The translations under genes were made by a program, and so were the position numbers. 64,000 bases of DNA from Acinetobacter apis. GTDB taxonomy: Bacteria > Pseudomonadota > Gammaproteobacteria > Pseudomonadales > Moraxellaceae. Position 1 is the first letter of the stretch, and each line of letters begins with the position of its first letter. This document shows positions 29,230 to 38,542 of this stretch, in pieces. The notes below the pieces were generated by a model that was given only the letters and a program-made list of their open reading frames with translations, made no database searches and had not been told where the DNA came from. The stretch spans positions 868,001-932,000 of the forward strand of contig NZ_FZLN01000001.1 in the NCBI RefSeq assembly GCF_900197575.1, read 5' to 3'.

Positions 29230-30648
29230 CTAAGAATGCCATCCCCCGCCCAAAGCCACAATTAATGTCACGCTGTTTTGTAACTGTGTAGATTGCAACT
29301 GTAAAACACTTTGTTGACTATTTAAACGTGTTGCCTCTGTCGTTGCGACATTTAAATAATCAATCATTCCTTCTTCATATTGATTCTGATAGATTCTTAC
29401 GGTTTCTGTTGCTGCTGCCAAAGCCTTTTGCTGTGCGATCATTTCCGTTTTTAAATTGGCTGATTTGGATAAACCATCTTCAACAGCTTGCATAGCATCT
29501 AAAACCGTTTGGCGATAACTTGCCACGGTTTCATTATAAGCTGCACGTGCAGATTGCACATTGGCTTTGTTACGACCAAAATCCCACACTGTTTGCGTAG
29601 CAGATGCACCCAATGACCAAATCAATGTACTTGCTGAAAATAACGTTGAAAAATGCTCAGTACTGCTGCCTGCACTTCCAGATAATGTCAAACTTGGAAA
29701 GTATCCTGCAATTGCAATTCCAATTGCTTCATTTGCAGCGGCAACACGGCGTTCTGCCGCTGCTATATCTGCACGGCGCTCAAGTAACTGACTCGGTACA
29801 CCGACAGGCACGTCTGGCACATACAGCGGTGTATGGGTTTGTTTAGCCAAACTAAACTCAGCCGGTGCTTTACCAACAAGTACAGCTATCGCATGTTCAT
29901 ATTGTGCACGTTGCCATACCAAATCTGCTTTAGAGGCTTCTGCACTGTGCAAGGATTGCTGAGCTTGTGTTAAATCAGATTTTGCAATGATGCCTTCTTT
30001 ATATTTCGCATCCAATACATTGCAATACTTGGTATAAATCGTAATTGTGCGTTCATATAACTCAATACGTTGATCTAATACTCGCAGTGCAAAATAGCTT
30101 TGTGCCAAAGTCGATTGTGCACTTAAAGTGGCATTGGCTAAGTCAGCAACACTCGCTTGCATACTGGCTTTATTTTCTTGAACTTGTCTACGTAATTTAC
30201 CCCATAAATCAATTTCCCAACTTAGCCCGAGATTGGTTGCATATGCATTATCAATGGTGGTGGTTTCAATTGAATTGGTGCTTGAATTTTTTGCAGTTCG
30301 TGTTGCACTTGGTGTTAAGGTGAATGATGGATATAACGCAGCATTTGATGACCCTACCAAAGCGGCAGCTTGCTGGTATTTTGCAATATATTGCGCCACA
30401 TTTTGATTTGAGATCACAACTTGTTCTTCAAGCTGGTTAAGCAGCGGATCTTGATATATCTTCCACCAATGACCTCGATCAATATCATCATTTGGTGTAG
30501 CCACTTTCCAGCCTGCCATTTCTTTATATTGCACCACATTCGATACAGCTGGACGCTGATAATTTGGACCAACGGTACAGCCTGTTAATACAGGAAGTAT
30601 CACCAATAAAGATTGAATGGTTTTATTGTTCAACATATTAATGCTCAT
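29230..30648 (-). CDS. Outer-membrane efflux channel, NodT/OpmB-type (TolC-like) lipoprotein
   Basis: Trimeric outer-membrane factor of the tripartite pump, 472 aa from the ATG at 30648. The lipobox LPVLTGC is followed by TVGPNYQRPAV, the classic NodT-family start. Two repeats of the outer-membrane efflux domain follow (NLGLSWEIDLWGKLRRQVQ in the first; GASATQTVWDFGRNKANVQS and YNETVASYRQTVLDAMQAVEDGL in the second). The ATG overlaps the end of mdtC by 11 bases, implying translational coupling; a second ATG at 30636 (MLNNKT) is also possible. The frame extends upstream to 30705, but those 19 residues lie inside mdtC and follow no family pattern. It is the last gene of the four-gene efflux operon. 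Confidence 0.9.
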   Translation of the reverse strand: MSINMLNNKTIQSLLVILPVLTGCTVGPNYQRPAVSNVVQYKEMAGWKVATPNDDIDRGHWWKIYQDPLLNQLEEQVVISNQNVAQYIAKYQQAAALVGSSNAALYPSFTLTPSATRTAKNSSTNSIETTTIDNAYATNLGLSWEIDLWGKLRRQVQENKASMQASVADLANATLSAQSTLAQSYFALRVLDQRIELYERTITIYTKYCNVLDAKYKEGIIAKSDLTQAQQSLHSAEASKADLVWQRAQYEHAIAVLVGKAPAEFSLAKQTHTPLYVPDVPVGVPSQLLERRADIAAAERRVAAANEAIGIAIAGYFPSLTLSGSAGSSTEHFSTLFSASTLIWSLGASATQTVWDFGRNKANVQSARAAYNETVASYRQTVLDAMQAVEDGLSKSANLKTEMIAQQKALAAATETVRIYQNQYEEGMIDYLNVATTEATRLNSQQSVLQLQSTQLQNSVTLIVALGGGWHS

Positions 30649-33600
30649 GTTTACTGACTGTTGGTTTATAAATTTGATGCCATAGTCGATTTGCCCACTG
30701 TGCAAAACGATCTAAATAGACATAAACCACAGGGGTTGTATATAAAGTTAAAATTTGACTTAATGCCAAACCACCACAAATGGCAAAACCAAGCGGTTTA
30801 TGAATTTCTGCATTCCCCCCTGTTTCAACAATTAAAGGGAGGGCACCAAAAAAGGCTGCAAGGGTGGTCATTAAAATTGGTCTAAAACGTTTAGCGCAGG
30901 CATCGACAATGGCCGCTTCTGCAGAAACATGCTGTTTTTTCTGCGCATCTAATGCAAAATCAATCATTAAAATGGCATTCTTTTTGACAATACCAATTAA
31001 AAGTAAAATGCCTATCATCGCAATCACTGTGAGCTGTGTTTTAGTGATCAACAATAAAATCAGTGCACCTACGCCAGCTGAAGGTAAGGTTGATAAGATG
31101 GTTAATGGATGGACCCAACTTTCGTATAACACACCAAGTAAAATATAAATGGTGACCAATGCTGCCAAAATAAGCCACGGCATACTTTGAGCAAAACCAG
31201 TCGCCAATTTGGCTGTTCCTTGTAAACTGCCATGAATATCTGTGGGTACACCAATTTTGGTGAGTGTTTCATCAATAGCTTGTTGTGCTTGATTCAAAGA
31301 CACGTTATCTGCAAGATTAAATGCAATGGTTGTGGTCGCCATTTGATCTTGGTGTGCCACAGCAAGCGCTGTATTGGCATACTCTAAATGTGCAAATGAA
31401 GAAACCGCAATAGGCTGATTACTACTATTTAAAACATGAAGCTGATTTAAAATATCTGGATTTTGTGTGTACTGCTCACCCAAACCAACAATCGTATAAT
31501 ACTGATTCAGCATTTTGTATTGTGTCGCAGTCTGTCTTTGACTAAAGGCATTATTTAAAAAGGTGTCAATGTCTTCAACATCTAAACCAAAACGCGTTGC
31601 AGCTTCTCGGTCAATCACAATTCTAACTTCTTGACCGCCTGTTTGTGAGTCACTGTCTACACTGGTCAGTTGCGGCAAGCCTTTTAAAGCAGCATAAATG
31701 ATTGGGCTCCATTTTCTCAGCTGATCTAAATTGTCACTTTGCAAACTGAACTGATACGTTGCATTGGCGCTTCGTCCGCCAAATCTTAAATCTTGTGCTG
31801 GCATAAGAAATAAAGAAACCCCTGCCATGTCTTTTGTCACCATACTCAATCGGTTGGCAATTTGCATGGCTGAATCTTTACGTTGTTCTAAGTCTTTTAA
31901 ACGAATGAAAAATGTACCTGTATTTCGAGAACCAAAACCACTACCCCCTGTCGATGACATGACATATTTTACATTCGGATCTTTCATGACCTGATCCGCA
32001 ATGAACTTTAACTTCGGCTCAAAAGCTTGGAAACTGATATTTTGATCTGCTCGTACCATTCCCATTAACATGCCTGTATCTTGGTTCGGGAAAAACCCTT
32101 TTTCAACAGCCGAATATAAGTAGACATTACCAATCACAGTCAACAGTAACCCAAACATAGTCAATCGTTTATGCCGCATAATGACTGTTAAGCTATTCAC
32201 ATAAAATTGCTGTAATTTTGCTAAGCCATGTTCAATTGCTTGATAAATACGGTTTTGACTCGGTGTTTGTGCTTGATGCGGTTTCAGTAATTTTGCACAT
32301 AACATGGGTGTTAATGTCAGCGATACAAACAATGAGAAAATTAAAGAAATAGACAAGGTTACCGCAAATTCTCGAAACAGCCGCCCTAAAATTCCGCTCA
32401 TTAATAACAGTGGAATAAATACTGCAATTAATGAGGCTGTCATTGAAAGCACTGTAAAACCAATTTCTCGGCTGCCATCTAATGCAGCTTGAATCGGTGT
32501 TTTACCTTCTTCTAAATGCCGCATTATATTTTCAAGCACCACAATAGCATCATCAACCACGAACCCTGTAGCAATGATCAATGCCAACATAGACAGCGAA
32601 TCTAGGGTATAACCCAATAAATACATGGCTGTAAATGTACTTACAATTGAAATGGGCAATGCCACTGCAGGAATAATCAGTGCACGACCATTTCTTAAAA
32701 AGATAAACACGACAGCGATAACCAATAAAATGGCGATGATTAAGGTCTTTTCCGTGTCATGCAATGCACTTCGGGTTAGAGTTGACCGATCAATGGTTAA
32801 ACCCAACTGTGTTTCTGCTGGCAACATGCTATTTAAGGTTGGCATTTCTGCTTTTAACGCATCAATGGTATCTAACATATTGGCATTGGCTTGACGCGTG
32901 ATTGAAATCATGACCGCAGGTTTATTGTTTAAATAACCTGCTGCATAAATGTCTTGTATCGAATCAACGACAGTCGCAACATCTTTTAATTTCACAGCAA
33001 CACCATTACGGTATGCCACCACAATATCTCGATATTCATCCGCCTTGGTCAACTGACCATTGGCATCAATCCAAATATTATAATCTTGACCATTTAATTG
33101 CCCACGAGGGCTATTGGTGGTCGCGTTATCAATTGCTGTTCGTACTGTATCTAAGCTAATGCCATAACTTTCAAGCAGTTTAGGCTCCAACCCAACTCGG
33201 ACCGCAGGCAAAGCACTGCCCCGAATATTAACCTGCCCCACACCCTGAATTTGCGCTATTTTCTGTTGTAATTTACTAGACGCTAAGTCATATAACTGAC
33301 CACGCGATAAATTCGCTGAGGTCAGTGATAAAATCACAATCGGTGCATCTGATGGATTGGCTTTACGATATGTGGGTAAAGTTTTCATGCTGCTTGGTAA
33401 CAAGCTACGCGCAGAGCTGATCGCAGCTTGAACCTCACGTGCTGCCCCATCAATATCTTTATCTAAATCAAACTGAATAATAACATTGGTTGAGCCTTGA
33501 CCACTGGTTGAGGTTAACTCTGTAATTCCTGCAATTTGTCCCATGGCACGCTCAAGTGGCGTTGCCACCGTCGCAGCCATGGTTTCAGGGCTTGCCCCTG

Positions 33601-33754
33601 CCAAACTTGCTTGCACCATAATGGTCGGCATTTCAATTTTAGGCATCGGTGCGACAGGCATTAAATAAAATGACAGCGCACCAAGCAATGTCATGGCAAT
33701 ACTAATCAATAAGGTAGCAATTGGCCGTATTACAAATATTTTAGAAAAGTTCAT
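30638..33754 (-). CDS. mdtC: RND efflux transporter subunit, MdtC/MuxC-type
   Basis: Inner-membrane proton-driven pump subunit, 1038 aa, with 12 membrane helices and two large periplasmic loops. The N-terminus FVIRPIATLLISIAMTLLGA, the TPLERAMGQIAGITELTSTS stretch, and FDLDKDIDGAAREVQAAISSA correspond to E. coli MdtC rather than MdtB. Proton-relay residues are kept: the Asp-Asp pair in GFVVDDAIVVLENIMRH and Lys in LLIGIVKKNAILMIDF. In E. coli MdtB and MdtC assemble as a mixed trimer exporting bile salts, novobiocin and similar compounds. It starts three bases after the mdtB stop and overlaps the outer-membrane gene. Confidence 0.93.
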   Translation of the reverse strand: MNFSKIFVIRPIATLLISIAMTLLGALSFYLMPVAPMPKIEMPTIMVQASLAGASPETMAATVATPLERAMGQIAGITELTSTSGQGSTNVIIQFDLDKDIDGAAREVQAAISSARSLLPSSMKTLPTYRKANPSDAPIVILSLTSANLSRGQLYDLASSKLQQKIAQIQGVGQVNIRGSALPAVRVGLEPKLLESYGISLDTVRTAIDNATTNSPRGQLNGQDYNIWIDANGQLTKADEYRDIVVAYRNGVAVKLKDVATVVDSIQDIYAAGYLNNKPAVMISITRQANANMLDTIDALKAEMPTLNSMLPAETQLGLTIDRSTLTRSALHDTEKTLIIAILLVIAVVFIFLRNGRALIIPAVALPISIVSTFTAMYLLGYTLDSLSMLALIIATGFVVDDAIVVLENIMRHLEEGKTPIQAALDGSREIGFTVLSMTASLIAVFIPLLLMSGILGRLFREFAVTLSISLIFSLFVSLTLTPMLCAKLLKPHQAQTPSQNRIYQAIEHGLAKLQQFYVNSLTVIMRHKRLTMFGLLLTVIGNVYLYSAVEKGFFPNQDTGMLMGMVRADQNISFQAFEPKLKFIADQVMKDPNVKYVMSSTGGSGFGSRNTGTFFIRLKDLEQRKDSAMQIANRLSMVTKDMAGVSLFLMPAQDLRFGGRSANATYQFSLQSDNLDQLRKWSPIIYAALKGLPQLTSVDSDSQTGGQEVRIVIDREAATRFGLDVEDIDTFLNNAFSQRQTATQYKMLNQYYTIVGLGEQYTQNPDILNQLHVLNSSNQPIAVSSFAHLEYANTALAVAHQDQMATTTIAFNLADNVSLNQAQQAIDETLTKIGVPTDIHGSLQGTAKLATGFAQSMPWLILAALVTIYILLGVLYESWVHPLTILSTLPSAGVGALILLLITKTQLTVIAMIGILLLIGIVKKNAILMIDFALDAQKKQHVSAEAAIVDACAKRFRPILMTTLAAFFGALPLIVETGGNAEIHKPLGFAICGGLALSQILTLYTTPVVYVYLDRFAQWANRLWHQIYKPTVSKHEH

Positions 33755-33757
33755 TGC

Positions 33758-36700
33758 TTAACTTTCCTTCAATTTAGACGACTTAAAGCGTTCACTTAAT
33801 CGCTCAAAGGCCAAATAAATCACAGGTGTTGTAAATAAGGTCAGCAACTGACTGAGTATTAGACCACCAACAATTACAAGCCCTAAAGGTTGACGCAGTT
33901 CAGAACCTGACCCTGTAGCAAACATCAAAGGAATAGCGCCTAACAATGCAGCACATGTGGTCATTAAAATTGGTCTAAAACGTAAAATACACGCTTGGTA
34001 AATTGCATCATCTGCAGTTTTACCCAACTTTCGCTCTTCTAAGGCAAAGTCAATCAGCATAATGGCATTTTTCTTGACAATACCGATCAACAAAATAATG
34101 CCAATCAGTGCAATTAAAGAAAACTCTGTGTCTGTAATTCGTAGTGCCAACAAAGCACCAATCCCTGCTGATGGCAATGTCGAGAGTACAGTAATCGGAT
34201 GAATCCAACTTTCATATAAAATACCAAGCACAATGTACATGGTAATCACTGATGCCAAAATTAACCACAAGGTGTTTGAACCACTTGAACTATATGCCAA
34301 TAATGCGCCCTGATTTTTAAAATTAATGGTATTTGGCAACCCAATTTCTTGCTTTATTTGATCCAATACCACGCGTGCATCTTCTAAAGTCATCCCTTTA
34401 GCCAAATTGAATGAAAAGGTCACCGCAGGGGTTTGATTAATACGGGTATAATTCAAATATCCCAACTTTTCTGTCCACGTCAGCAAATTACTCAGCGGCA
34501 CCATTGCTGTAGATGTGGTCGTGGTATTGGTCGCTGTTGTTGATGTAGCAGTTGTTGTATTGGTCGTTGTGGTGCTTGTGGTGGTGGTCGTTGGTGTTAA
34601 ATAGATATGTGAAAATGCAGTCATGTCTTGACGAAATTGATCTTCAACTTCAAGAACCACACGATATTGGTTGGCTTGTGTATAAATGGTCGAAATTAAA
34701 CGCTGACCAAAAGCATTATACAAAGCAGTATCTATATCTGATGCAGTGATGCCATAACGACTGGCTTCAGGACGATTCATTGTTAAATAAGCCACAGGAG
34801 CGTGATTTTGCAAATTATTAGTCACATCTTTAAATGCAGGATTTTTTTGCATAGCGGTCATCATTTGATGTGTCCACTGCTCTAAATCTTTCTGATCAGA
34901 TGTATCTAAACTAAATTGATATTGGCTTGGTGTAACCTGATCATCAACACTTAAATCTTGACTTTTTATAGCATAAAGCTCAATACCTGGGATATTTGAT
35001 GCTTTATCTTTTAAACGCGCAATCACAACATCTGCTTTATCGCGAGATGAAAAGTCTTTTAAACTAATTTGTAAACGACCCGAATTCAAAGTTGAATTAT
35101 TGGCTGCATCCACACCAACAATTGACGAGATTGAATCTACTGCTTCATCTTGTTGCAATGCATGTACCAAGGCTTGCTGACGCTTAGACATTTCAGTGAA
35201 TGAAACACTTTGCGGTGCCACGGTAATTGCTTGAATTAAGCCTGTATCTTGCGCTGGGAAAAAGCCTTTAGGCACAAAAACATATAATGCCGCTGTTAAG
35301 AATACCGTCCCAATCGCAACCAATAACGTCAATTTTTGATGCTGTAAAACATACTTCAAACCATGCTCATAGACCTGTAATACACGGTCAAAGCCATGCC
35401 CGAAACCACGTGCAATCACATTATGTTTTTCTTCAGGAATGTGTTTTAACAAATATGCACTCAACATGGGGGTCAATGTCAGTGACACAATCATGGATAC
35501 AAAAATTGAAACTGCAAGCGTAATTGAAAATTCACGAAACAAACGCCCAATAACATCGCCCATAAACAACAATGGAATCAGCACAGCCACTAAAGAAATG
35601 GTTAATGAAATAATGGTAAAACCAATTTCACGTGACCCTTTAATAGCAGCTTGCATTGGTGGTTCGCCATTTTCAATGTGACGCTGAATATTCTCGACCA
35701 CAACAATGGCATCATCAATCACAAAACCTGTGGCCACTGTCAGCGCCATTAAGGTCAAGTTATTAATTGAAAAACCGGACAAATACATCACACCAAAAGT
35801 ACCAATTAACGATAAAGGCACCGTGACACTTGGGATAAATGTCGCTGCAAATGTTCTTAAAAACAAAAATGAGACCATGACCACCAAACAAATGGACAAC
35901 ATCAACTCAAATTTCACATCATGAATAGATGCCCGAATGGTTTGTGTTCGGTCAGACAACACAGACAGTTTCACTGATGCAGGTAAACTGGCTTGGATTT
36001 GTGGCAACTGTTTTTGAATGCTGTCAACAATTGCCACCACATTGGTACCTGGTTGACGCTGTACATTCACAATAATGGCAGGCTTTCCATTTGCCCATGC
36101 ACGTTGATATAAATCTTGTGGTGCTTCTTGAATTGTTGCGACATCTTTTAAATAAATAGCAGCATTATTTTCATATTTTAAAATTAAGTTTTTATATTCA
36201 TCTGCACTGCGTAATTGATCATTTGCCTCAATGGTTACAGATTTACTTGCACCATCAAAACCACCCTTAGACCCATTCACATTCGCAGCATTAATGACTG
36301 TCGAAATACTTGCTAAAGTTAAGCCGTGTTGTGCCAATGCTGTTGGATTGGCCTGAATACGTACAGCAGTTTGTTGTCCACCTGCAAGGGTTACTAAACC
36401 AACACCAGAAATTTGTGATAATTTCAATGCCACCCGATTATTCAGTAAATCTTGAATTTTAATTAAAGGAATCGTATCTGATGTTGCTGCCAAGGTCACA
36501 ATTGCGGTGTCTGCTGGATTGACCTTTTTATAACTTGGTCGATTGGGTAAGTCGGATGGCAATAAAGAATCAGCCACATTAATTGCAGCTTGAACCTCTT
36601 GCTCAGCAACATCTAAAGACGTTGTTAAACTGAATTTTAATGTAATAACAGATGCACCACCAGAGCTTGTAGAATACATCTGCTCAAGCCCTGCCATCTG

Positions 36701-36916
36701 TCCCAATTGACGTTCAAGCGGTGCAGTTACGCCACTGGTCATGACCTCGGGACCTGCACCTGGAAATAATGTTGTGACCTGAATTACAGGATAATCGACC
36801 TCAGGCAATGCTGAAATAGACAGGTTTTTATACGCTAGTAAACCGCTTAAAATCACAGCAATCATCAATAATAATGTTGCTACCGGTCGATCGATAAAAA
36901 TACGTGATGGATTCAT
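33758..36916 (-). CDS. mdtB: RND efflux transporter subunit, MdtB/MuxB-type, with a threonine-rich tract
   Basis: RND pump subunit of 1052 aa from the ATG at 36916 (MNPSRIFIDRPVATLLLM); the frame runs upstream to 36961 but overlaps mdtA. SALPEVDYPVIQVTTLFPGA and DVAEQEVQAAINVADSLLPS track E. coli MdtB. Proton-relay residues are present: Asp-Asp in GFVIDDAIVVVENIQRH and Lys in IGIVKKNAIMLIDFAL. The oddity is at residues about 774-804 in the second periplasmic region, where 22 of 31 residues are threonine, with Ser, Asn and Ala between, just before the conserved MVPLSNL strand. E. coli MdtB has only a short ordinary linker there. The gene starts four bases after the mdtA stop. Confidence 0.93.
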   Translation of the reverse strand: MNPSRIFIDRPVATLLLMIAVILSGLLAYKNLSISALPEVDYPVIQVTTLFPGAGPEVMTSGVTAPLERQLGQMAGLEQMYSTSSGGASVITLKFSLTTSLDVAEQEVQAAINVADSLLPSDLPNRPSYKKVNPADTAIVTLAATSDTIPLIKIQDLLNNRVALKLSQISGVGLVTLAGGQQTAVRIQANPTALAQHGLTLASISTVINAANVNGSKGGFDGASKSVTIEANDQLRSADEYKNLILKYENNAAIYLKDVATIQEAPQDLYQRAWANGKPAIIVNVQRQPGTNVVAIVDSIQKQLPQIQASLPASVKLSVLSDRTQTIRASIHDVKFELMLSICLVVMVSFLFLRTFAATFIPSVTVPLSLIGTFGVMYLSGFSINNLTLMALTVATGFVIDDAIVVVENIQRHIENGEPPMQAAIKGSREIGFTIISLTISLVAVLIPLLFMGDVIGRLFREFSITLAVSIFVSMIVSLTLTPMLSAYLLKHIPEEKHNVIARGFGHGFDRVLQVYEHGLKYVLQHQKLTLLVAIGTVFLTAALYVFVPKGFFPAQDTGLIQAITVAPQSVSFTEMSKRQQALVHALQQDEAVDSISSIVGVDAANNSTLNSGRLQISLKDFSSRDKADVVIARLKDKASNIPGIELYAIKSQDLSVDDQVTPSQYQFSLDTSDQKDLEQWTHQMMTAMQKNPAFKDVTNNLQNHAPVAYLTMNRPEASRYGITASDIDTALYNAFGQRLISTIYTQANQYRVVLEVEDQFRQDMTAFSHIYLTPTTTTTSTTTTNTTTATSTTATNTTTTSTAMVPLSNLLTWTEKLGYLNYTRINQTPAVTFSFNLAKGMTLEDARVVLDQIKQEIGLPNTINFKNQGALLAYSSSGSNTLWLILASVITMYIVLGILYESWIHPITVLSTLPSAGIGALLALRITDTEFSLIALIGIILLIGIVKKNAIMLIDFALEERKLGKTADDAIYQACILRFRPILMTTCAALLGAIPLMFATGSGSELRQPLGLVIVGGLILSQLLTLFTTPVIYLAFERLSERFKSSKLKES
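34505..34597 (-). repeat. Degenerate ACN-codon repeat encoding a threonine-rich tract in mdtB
   Basis: 93 bases encoding 31 residues, 22 of them Thr, mostly by ACC, ACA and ACG codons. Blocks such as ACGACC-AAT-AC recur. The tract is in frame and flanked by ordinary MdtB sequence (SHIYL before, MVPLSN after). Its simple composition points to growth by slippage, followed by point changes. Confidence 0.85.
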
Positions 36917-36920
36917 AATA

Positions 36921-38108
36921 TCAATGTGGTCGTCTTGAATGTTCAGGCTTTTTCGCTGCATCTAAAATGCTGGTGTCTACAACTTCTGGCGTCACAATTT
37001 TGACTTTACTACCATTACCTAAAGCATCGCTCCCACTGGTTACGACACGATCACCGACACGAATTCCTGTCACAACCACTTTGCCATCTGCTGTTTCGGG
37101 TCCTGTTTTTACCACTACTTTGTGTGCTGTTGACTGCTGGTCAATGGTAAATACAAATTTACCTGAGTCACTGGCTTGTACTGCTGCTGTTGGAACCACA
37201 ATGGCCTGAGGCAATGTGCTGGTATTTAACTTAATATTGACAAATTGATTCGGAAACAATTTATTATCTTGGTTGTTAAAAATAGCTTTTAACATTACTG
37301 TCCCGGTGGTGGCATCAATCTCATTACTAATTATTTTTACTTCACCTTGTGCCACTTGATTTGTTCCACTTAGATCAAATGCTTGAACTGGCAATGCTTT
37401 GCCTGCACGAATCGGCTCAACAATATTGGCCAATTGATTTTGTGGTACACCAAAAGTGACTGCAATCGGGTGCATTTGCGTGATCGTGACAATGCCTGTA
37501 CTATCTGCGCTCACCGCATTACCAATGTCTGTTTTTCGAAGCCCAATATAGCCTGAAATTGGTGCTGTCACTTTCGCATACGTAATGTTGAGCTGCGCAG
37601 TTTTAATTTGCCCTTGTGCTGCTTTAACTGCACCCACATATTGGTTGGTCAAAGCAAGCTGTGTATCTAAATCTTGTTTTGCAATTGAGTCCTTTGCATA
37701 TAAACGCTTATAACGCTCTAAGGTTAACTCTGCATTTTTCATCTGTGCTTGGCTTTCTGCCAATGTACCTTGATATTGCTCTAAAGTTGCTTGATAAGGT
37801 CTGACATCAATTTGAGCCAATAACTCACCTTGTTTGACATATTGCCCTTCATTAAAATAAATTTTTTCTAAGTTTCCAGTGACTCGACTGGTCACGGTGA
37901 CAACCCGATCTGAAATGACTGTACCCAATGCACTGACTTGAATCGGAACATCTTGTTGTGTTGCTACCCCAACTTGAACGGGTTTAGACTGATCCATTTT
38001 GACATTGACTTGCTCATTACGGGGTCTTTTTTGGCTGAAAAAATAAACTGCTATGAAAATAATAACTATGATCACAATCCAAAGGATTGTTTTAACTTTG
38101 CGCGACAT
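36921..38108 (-). CDS. mdtA: RND efflux periplasmic adaptor (membrane fusion) subunit, MdtA/MuxA-type
   Basis: Periplasmic adaptor of 395 aa joining the pump to the outer-membrane channel. The N-terminal membrane anchor is residues 6-24 (TILWIVIIVIIFIAVYFF). A HlyD-like lipoyl half-motif VTSRVTGNLEKIYFNEGQYV follows, then a helical hairpin (about 95-160), the second lipoyl half ITYAKVTAPISGYIGLRKTD, and beta-barrel and membrane-proximal domains. The start chosen is ATG 38108, which has AAGG upstream; the frame extends to 38168 with residues unlike an anchor. It is the first gene of the mdtA-mdtB-mdtC-outer-membrane-channel operon, the same order as muxABC-opmB of Pseudomonas aeruginosa. Confidence 0.92.
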   Translation of the reverse strand: MSRKVKTILWIVIIVIIFIAVYFFSQKRPRNEQVNVKMDQSKPVQVGVATQQDVPIQVSALGTVISDRVVTVTSRVTGNLEKIYFNEGQYVKQGELLAQIDVRPYQATLEQYQGTLAESQAQMKNAELTLERYKRLYAKDSIAKQDLDTQLALTNQYVGAVKAAQGQIKTAQLNITYAKVTAPISGYIGLRKTDIGNAVSADSTGIVTITQMHPIAVTFGVPQNQLANIVEPIRAGKALPVQAFDLSGTNQVAQGEVKIISNEIDATTGTVMLKAIFNNQDNKLFPNQFVNIKLNTSTLPQAIVVPTAAVQASDSGKFVFTIDQQSTAHKVVVKTGPETADGKVVVTGIRVGDRVVTSGSDALGNGSKVKIVTPEVVDTSILDAAKKPEHSRRPH

Positions 38109-38359
38109 AGCAAAAACCTTGATTCCAAAGAAAATATTTGTATCGACAAATACAACTAACTCATCCATTAGTGCATAGTATTCACTATATTGATGGATTA
38201 ATTATGTTTTTCACGTAAAAAAAATGAATAATCTATCTTTATCTTACCTATCAAAAATGACAACACAGAACACATGGTAAAAAATTGTACTAAATAAAAA
38301 CTTTATGCTTATTTTTAAAACAAACAATCTTAAATCGCATCGCTTTTCCTCAATACAGC

Positions 38360-38388
38360 TTGACGCAGTGTTCAAGCCTAACTACAAT
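38360..38388 (+). promoter_or_regulatory. Sigma-70 promoter of tRNA-Asn copy 3
   Basis: -35 TTGACG (38360-38365), a 17-base spacer, and -10 TACAAT (38383-38388). The hexamers and spacing match the promoter of the first tRNA-Asn pair, but the spacer sequence differs. Confidence 0.85.
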
Positions 38389-38398
38389 TCACGCAGAT

Positions 38399-38474
38399 TC
38401 TCCAATAGCTCAGTCGGTAGAGCGACGGACTGTTAATCCGCAGGTCCCTGGTTCGAGCCCAGGTTGGAGAGCCA
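38399..38474 (+). tRNA. tRNA-Asn (GTT), copy 3
   Basis: A 76-base cloverleaf with encoded CCA and anticodon GTT, base-for-base identical to copy 1 (28951-29026) and in the same orientation. Together the two form a direct repeat around the efflux operon. It is a single-gene transcript with its own promoter and a terminator at 38481-38512. Confidence 0.97.
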
Positions 38475-38480
38475 GAATTC

Positions 38481-38512
38481 AAAAAACCCACTCTATTTGA
38501 GTGGGTTTTTTT
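38481..38512 (+). terminator. Rho-independent terminator after tRNA-Asn copy 3
   Basis: Stem AAAAAACCCACTC / GAGTGGGTTTTTT with a TATTT loop, six bases past the tRNA CCA end. Confidence 0.9.
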
Positions 38513-38542
38513 ATTATCCTCTGCATCGAAAGGATTGTATCC

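Noticed and set aside
28985..29242. An 85-codon minus-strand frame across the tandem tRNA-Asn genes (contains SGSPTWARTRDLRINSP)
   Set aside because: It is the antisense of the tRNA repeats, a well-known false protein in databases.
34552..34749. Plus-strand frame rich in Trp and Leu opposite mdtB
   Set aside because: It is the antisense of the threonine repeat; the composition is an artefact of the repeat.
38501..38542. Upstream extension of the DUF2726 gene
   Set aside because: The first ATG lies inside the tRNA-Asn terminator; the ATG at 38543 has a good ribosome site.
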